A stretch of 51,411 nt of DNA. Origin: Phycisphaerae bacterium (lineage in GTDB: Bacteria > Planctomycetota > Phycisphaerae > SM23-33). This document shows, in pieces, positions 49,522-51,411 of this stretch (position 1 is its first letter; each line of letters opens with the position of its first letter). The notes beneath the pieces are model-generated. The model was not told the DNA's origin and searched no databases. It saw nothing but the letters and a program-made list of their open reading frames with translations. Made by a program: the position numbers and the translations under genes. The stretch is taken from contig WRDM01000017.1 in assembly GCA_009783465.1 (NCBI GenBank), forward strand, positions 1-51,411, in the 5' to 3' direction.

Positions 49522-51154
49522 CGGAGTCCTCCGATTCGTTTTTGTCCTCGGCCGATTTTCCCCAGCCGAACACGTGCAGGGAGAGCACCGCCCGCGATCG
49601 GACGGCGTTGAACACGGTGTTATTGAAGGCCGACAGCAGCGCCCGGACGCTCCGCGCGTGCGGGTCGGGCATGCCGATCAGCCAGACGATCGCCAGCAGC
49701 CGGACGACGATCGAGACGATGAACGTGATGTGGAAACTCGTCCAGAGCATCGGGCCGTAATCGAGCAGAATGTGCTTGCCGTCGCCGAAGACCTGGGCAG
49801 CCACGCCGCCGAGATAGCCTCCCAGCGCCCCGAACATCGCGACGAGCACACCGCCGGCGGCGACCATTCGGCTGCGGCCTTGCCCGTCGGAAAAACTCAA
49901 CATGACGCCCAACTGCGCCAGGTTCACGCCCGACCAGCTCGCGCCGCTGACCACCCACGCGCAGGCGACGTAGAAGTACGCGCCCACGGGCCAGGCGGGG
50001 TCGATCTCGCCGGCGACGGCTTCGACGATCCACGCGACAAAGCCGGGGCAGGGCGTGTCGGGACGCACGAACAGCCACGGCAGCAGCGACAGCGACGCGC
50101 CCACCGTGGCGATCATCAAAATCGGCCGGCGGCCGAAGCGGTCGATCAGCCGACCCCAGACCGGCGAGGCGGCCATGTCCGCCAGCGGCGGAATCACCAT
50201 GAACAACAGGTTCACCGCCAACTGGTTGAAGCCAAGCCCCTGTCCGTGGTTCATCGAATGCTGCCAGAAAAACATGCCCGAAAAGGTGATGCTCATGGCC
50301 ATCGTGGCGGCGTACGCGACGTAGTGACGGAAGACGCGTTCCTTGAGCGGGTCGTAGAGCATGTATTTGAGGTAGGGGAAAAAGCGTCGCTGGGGCGCGA
50401 TCGGCGCGGGCGTTTTTCGCGGCGGCAGCACGTCGCGCACGCGGCGGAAGCCGATGATGTCGCGCACGCCGAACAAGGCCGCCACCATGAACAGCCCGCA
50501 GACGACGTACATCGTCACGCGCGTTTTGGCGTCGTCGCTGGCCTGGTCGACGGGGGGCATGTGTTGTCCCACCCAGCCGGCCACGGTGGAGACGATTTTC
50601 CAGTTGTGGTCCAGCAGCAGGCCGATCACCACGATGGTGATAATCATGACGAGTTGGCTCATGCGGGTGCGGAAGGCGAAATATCGGCCTCGGATTCGCC
50701 GCGGGATGAGGTCGCCCATCCAGGTCAGCCAGGCGGGGCGTGCGATGGACTCCAGCAGCCAGCTCAGCAGGAGCAGGCCCAGGATGAGGTAAATGGTGAG
50801 TTTTTCGCCCCAGGGCAGGATCAGCGCGACGATGGGGATGGGGATCCACATCAGGCGGTGAATCGTGCCGCAATGGATGAATTGATATTTCCGCAGCCCG
50901 GTGCGTTCGATGATGACGGCGGCGAGCAGTTGCGTGAACGTCGCGACGAACGGGATGGCCGCCATCAGGCCGAATTCGAGGGACGAAAAACCGATCGTCT
51001 TGGCGAAGACCTGCACGGGGCTGGAATTGACAATGGCAAACCAGACGACGCCGTACATCCACGCGACGGTCACGATCCGCATATTGCGTCGCAACTCAGG
51101 CCCGCGAACGCTCAGGGCCGGCAACTCATCGTACGTTTTGCTGCGCCAGGACAT
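49442..51154 (-). CDS. MFS transporter
   Basis: 570 aa. Twelve predicted spans and the MFS motif WGRLIDRFGRRPIL between spans of the second half; GDLIPRRIRGRYFAFR between spans 4 and 5. A long charged C-terminal tail follows the last span; its 3' end overlaps the next gene. Substrate unknown. The ATG at 51154 is chosen for its position after the promoter; the frame upstream runs into repeats. Confidence 0.82.
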   Translation of the reverse strand: MSWRSKTYDELPALSVRGPELRRNMRIVTVAWMYGVVWFAIVNSSPVQVFAKTIGFSSLEFGLMAAIPFVATFTQLLAAVIIERTGLRKYQFIHCGTIHRLMWIPIPIVALILPWGEKLTIYLILGLLLLSWLLESIARPAWLTWMGDLIPRRIRGRYFAFRTRMSQLVMIITIVVIGLLLDHNWKIVSTVAGWVGQHMPPVDQASDDAKTRVTMYVVCGLFMVAALFGVRDIIGFRRVRDVLPPRKTPAPIAPQRRFFPYLKYMLYDPLKERVFRHYVAYAATMAMSITFSGMFFWQHSMNHGQGLGFNQLAVNLLFMVIPPLADMAASPVWGRLIDRFGRRPILMIATVGASLSLLPWLFVRPDTPCPGFVAWIVEAVAGEIDPAWPVGAYFYVACAWVVSGASWSGVNLAQLGVMLSFSDGQGRSRMVAAGGVLVAMFGALGGYLGGVAAQVFGDGKHILLDYGPMLWTSFHITFIVSIVVRLLAIVWLIGMPDPHARSVRALLSAFNNTVFNAVRSRAVLSLHVFGWGKSAEDKNESEDSDGQKDEPEKPPRDDQPPGGARDRGQD

Positions 51155-51217
51155 TTTGATTCCATTACGGCGGCGGTTTCCGTGCGGCCTCCATGCACGC
51201 ATCGGCAACGAAACCGC

Positions 51218-51245
51218 ATTGTATGAACACTCGCCGGGAAAACAA
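51218..51245 (-). promoter_or_regulatory. Candidate promoter of the MFS-CYTH-NnrD operon
   Basis: Minus strand TTGTTT (51245-51240), 16-bp spacer, TACAAT (51223-51218), leader of about 55 nt. Confidence 0.45.
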
Positions 51246-51284
51246 GGGCGAGCGAAAGCGACGCAGGGCCATCGCATTCTCGTG

Positions 51285-51411
51285 GCGTGGGCATCTTGCC
51301 CGCGTGTCTCGCGGGCGCGAGCGCCCGCGTCCGGCGGTGAAACGCCTTGGTTTTTGCATGAGATCAGCCGTGTGGAACAGTCCGCGAGGGCAAGATGCCC
51401 TCGCCACACGC
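51285..51411. repeat. Family A repeats at the right window edge
   Basis: Palindromes near 51286-51304, 51309-51328 and 51385-51403. The last, with its flank, nearly repeats 43-84 at the start of the window. Truncated by the window end. Confidence 0.7.

Noticed and set aside
49379-51226. A 615-aa open frame on the plus strand
   Set aside because: Shadow of the MFS gene; Arg/His/Gln-rich without structure.

Overview
The window is about 62% GC, dense in genes on both strands, and looks like a chromosomal segment of a Planctomycetota bacterium, probably Phycisphaerae-like. This rests on two PEP-CTERM surface proteins, a Gfo/Idh/MocA oxidoreductase, an AGE epimerase, a CBM9-type esterase and a URO-D-family methyltransferase-like protein, weak use of Shine-Dalgarno sites in some genes, and above all a dense set of palindromic intergenic repeats. 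Taxonomy is an inference; there is no rRNA gene to test it.

Layout. 1-4.8 kb: radical SAM/SPASM protein; a minus-strand operon of cysteine synthase and a beta-CASP metallo-beta-lactamase; a divergent oxidoreductase. 4.9-12.1 kb, all minus: CBM9-esterase lipoprotein, ATP-cone protein, nrdR, a PEP-CTERM protein, a YlbF-like protein and an AGE epimerase. 12.7-19.3 kb: S41 protease with an embedded Cys4 motif, then a SWIM-SNF2 helicase whose gene contains an in-frame cluster of palindromic repeats. 19.7-22.5 kb: two paralogous BtrH-like proteins of unknown function beside a tRNA-Lys(CTT) gene. 22.7-33.8 kb: URO-D family protein, a small ORF, DUF374 acyltransferase, signal peptidase I, aquaporin, phosphomannomutase, SpoIID-like protein, a second PEP-CTERM protein, a DUF981-like membrane protein and a PIN-domain two-gene module. 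34.0-41.0 kb: rpmF-plsX-fabH-fabD-fabG-acpP-fabF-rpsT, then a TlyA/FtsJ-like methyltransferase without an S4 domain. 41.1-47.5 kb: a LysM-like protein, a GspC/PilP-like protein, a secretin, a TPR lipoprotein and a PAS histidine kinase. 48.0-51.2 kb: an overlapping pair of an MFS transporter and a CYTH-NnrD fusion.

How the genes work together. The 34-40 kb block is the core fatty-acid initiation and elongation set with its acyl carrier protein, the classical rpmF-plsX-fab arrangement. The secretin block (GspC/PilP-like, secretin, TPR lipoprotein) looks like part of a type II secretion or type IV pilus envelope machine. Signal peptidase I and the two PEP-CTERM proteins belong to the export and surface-anchoring side. 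The ATP-cone protein next to nrdR suggests nucleotide-pool sensing.

The most unusual content is the repeat population. I count at least eight families that are unrelated in sequence yet share one architecture: inverted arms, often built of tandem 6-8 bp units, sometimes with a second hairpin nested inside. They sit directly after stop codons or directly before start codons. In three cases one family appears to supply the -35 box of the neighbouring gene, and in one case a cluster lies inside a coding sequence in frame. These are the points I would follow up first, together with the CYTH-NnrD fusion, the BtrH-like pair and the ATP-cone protein.
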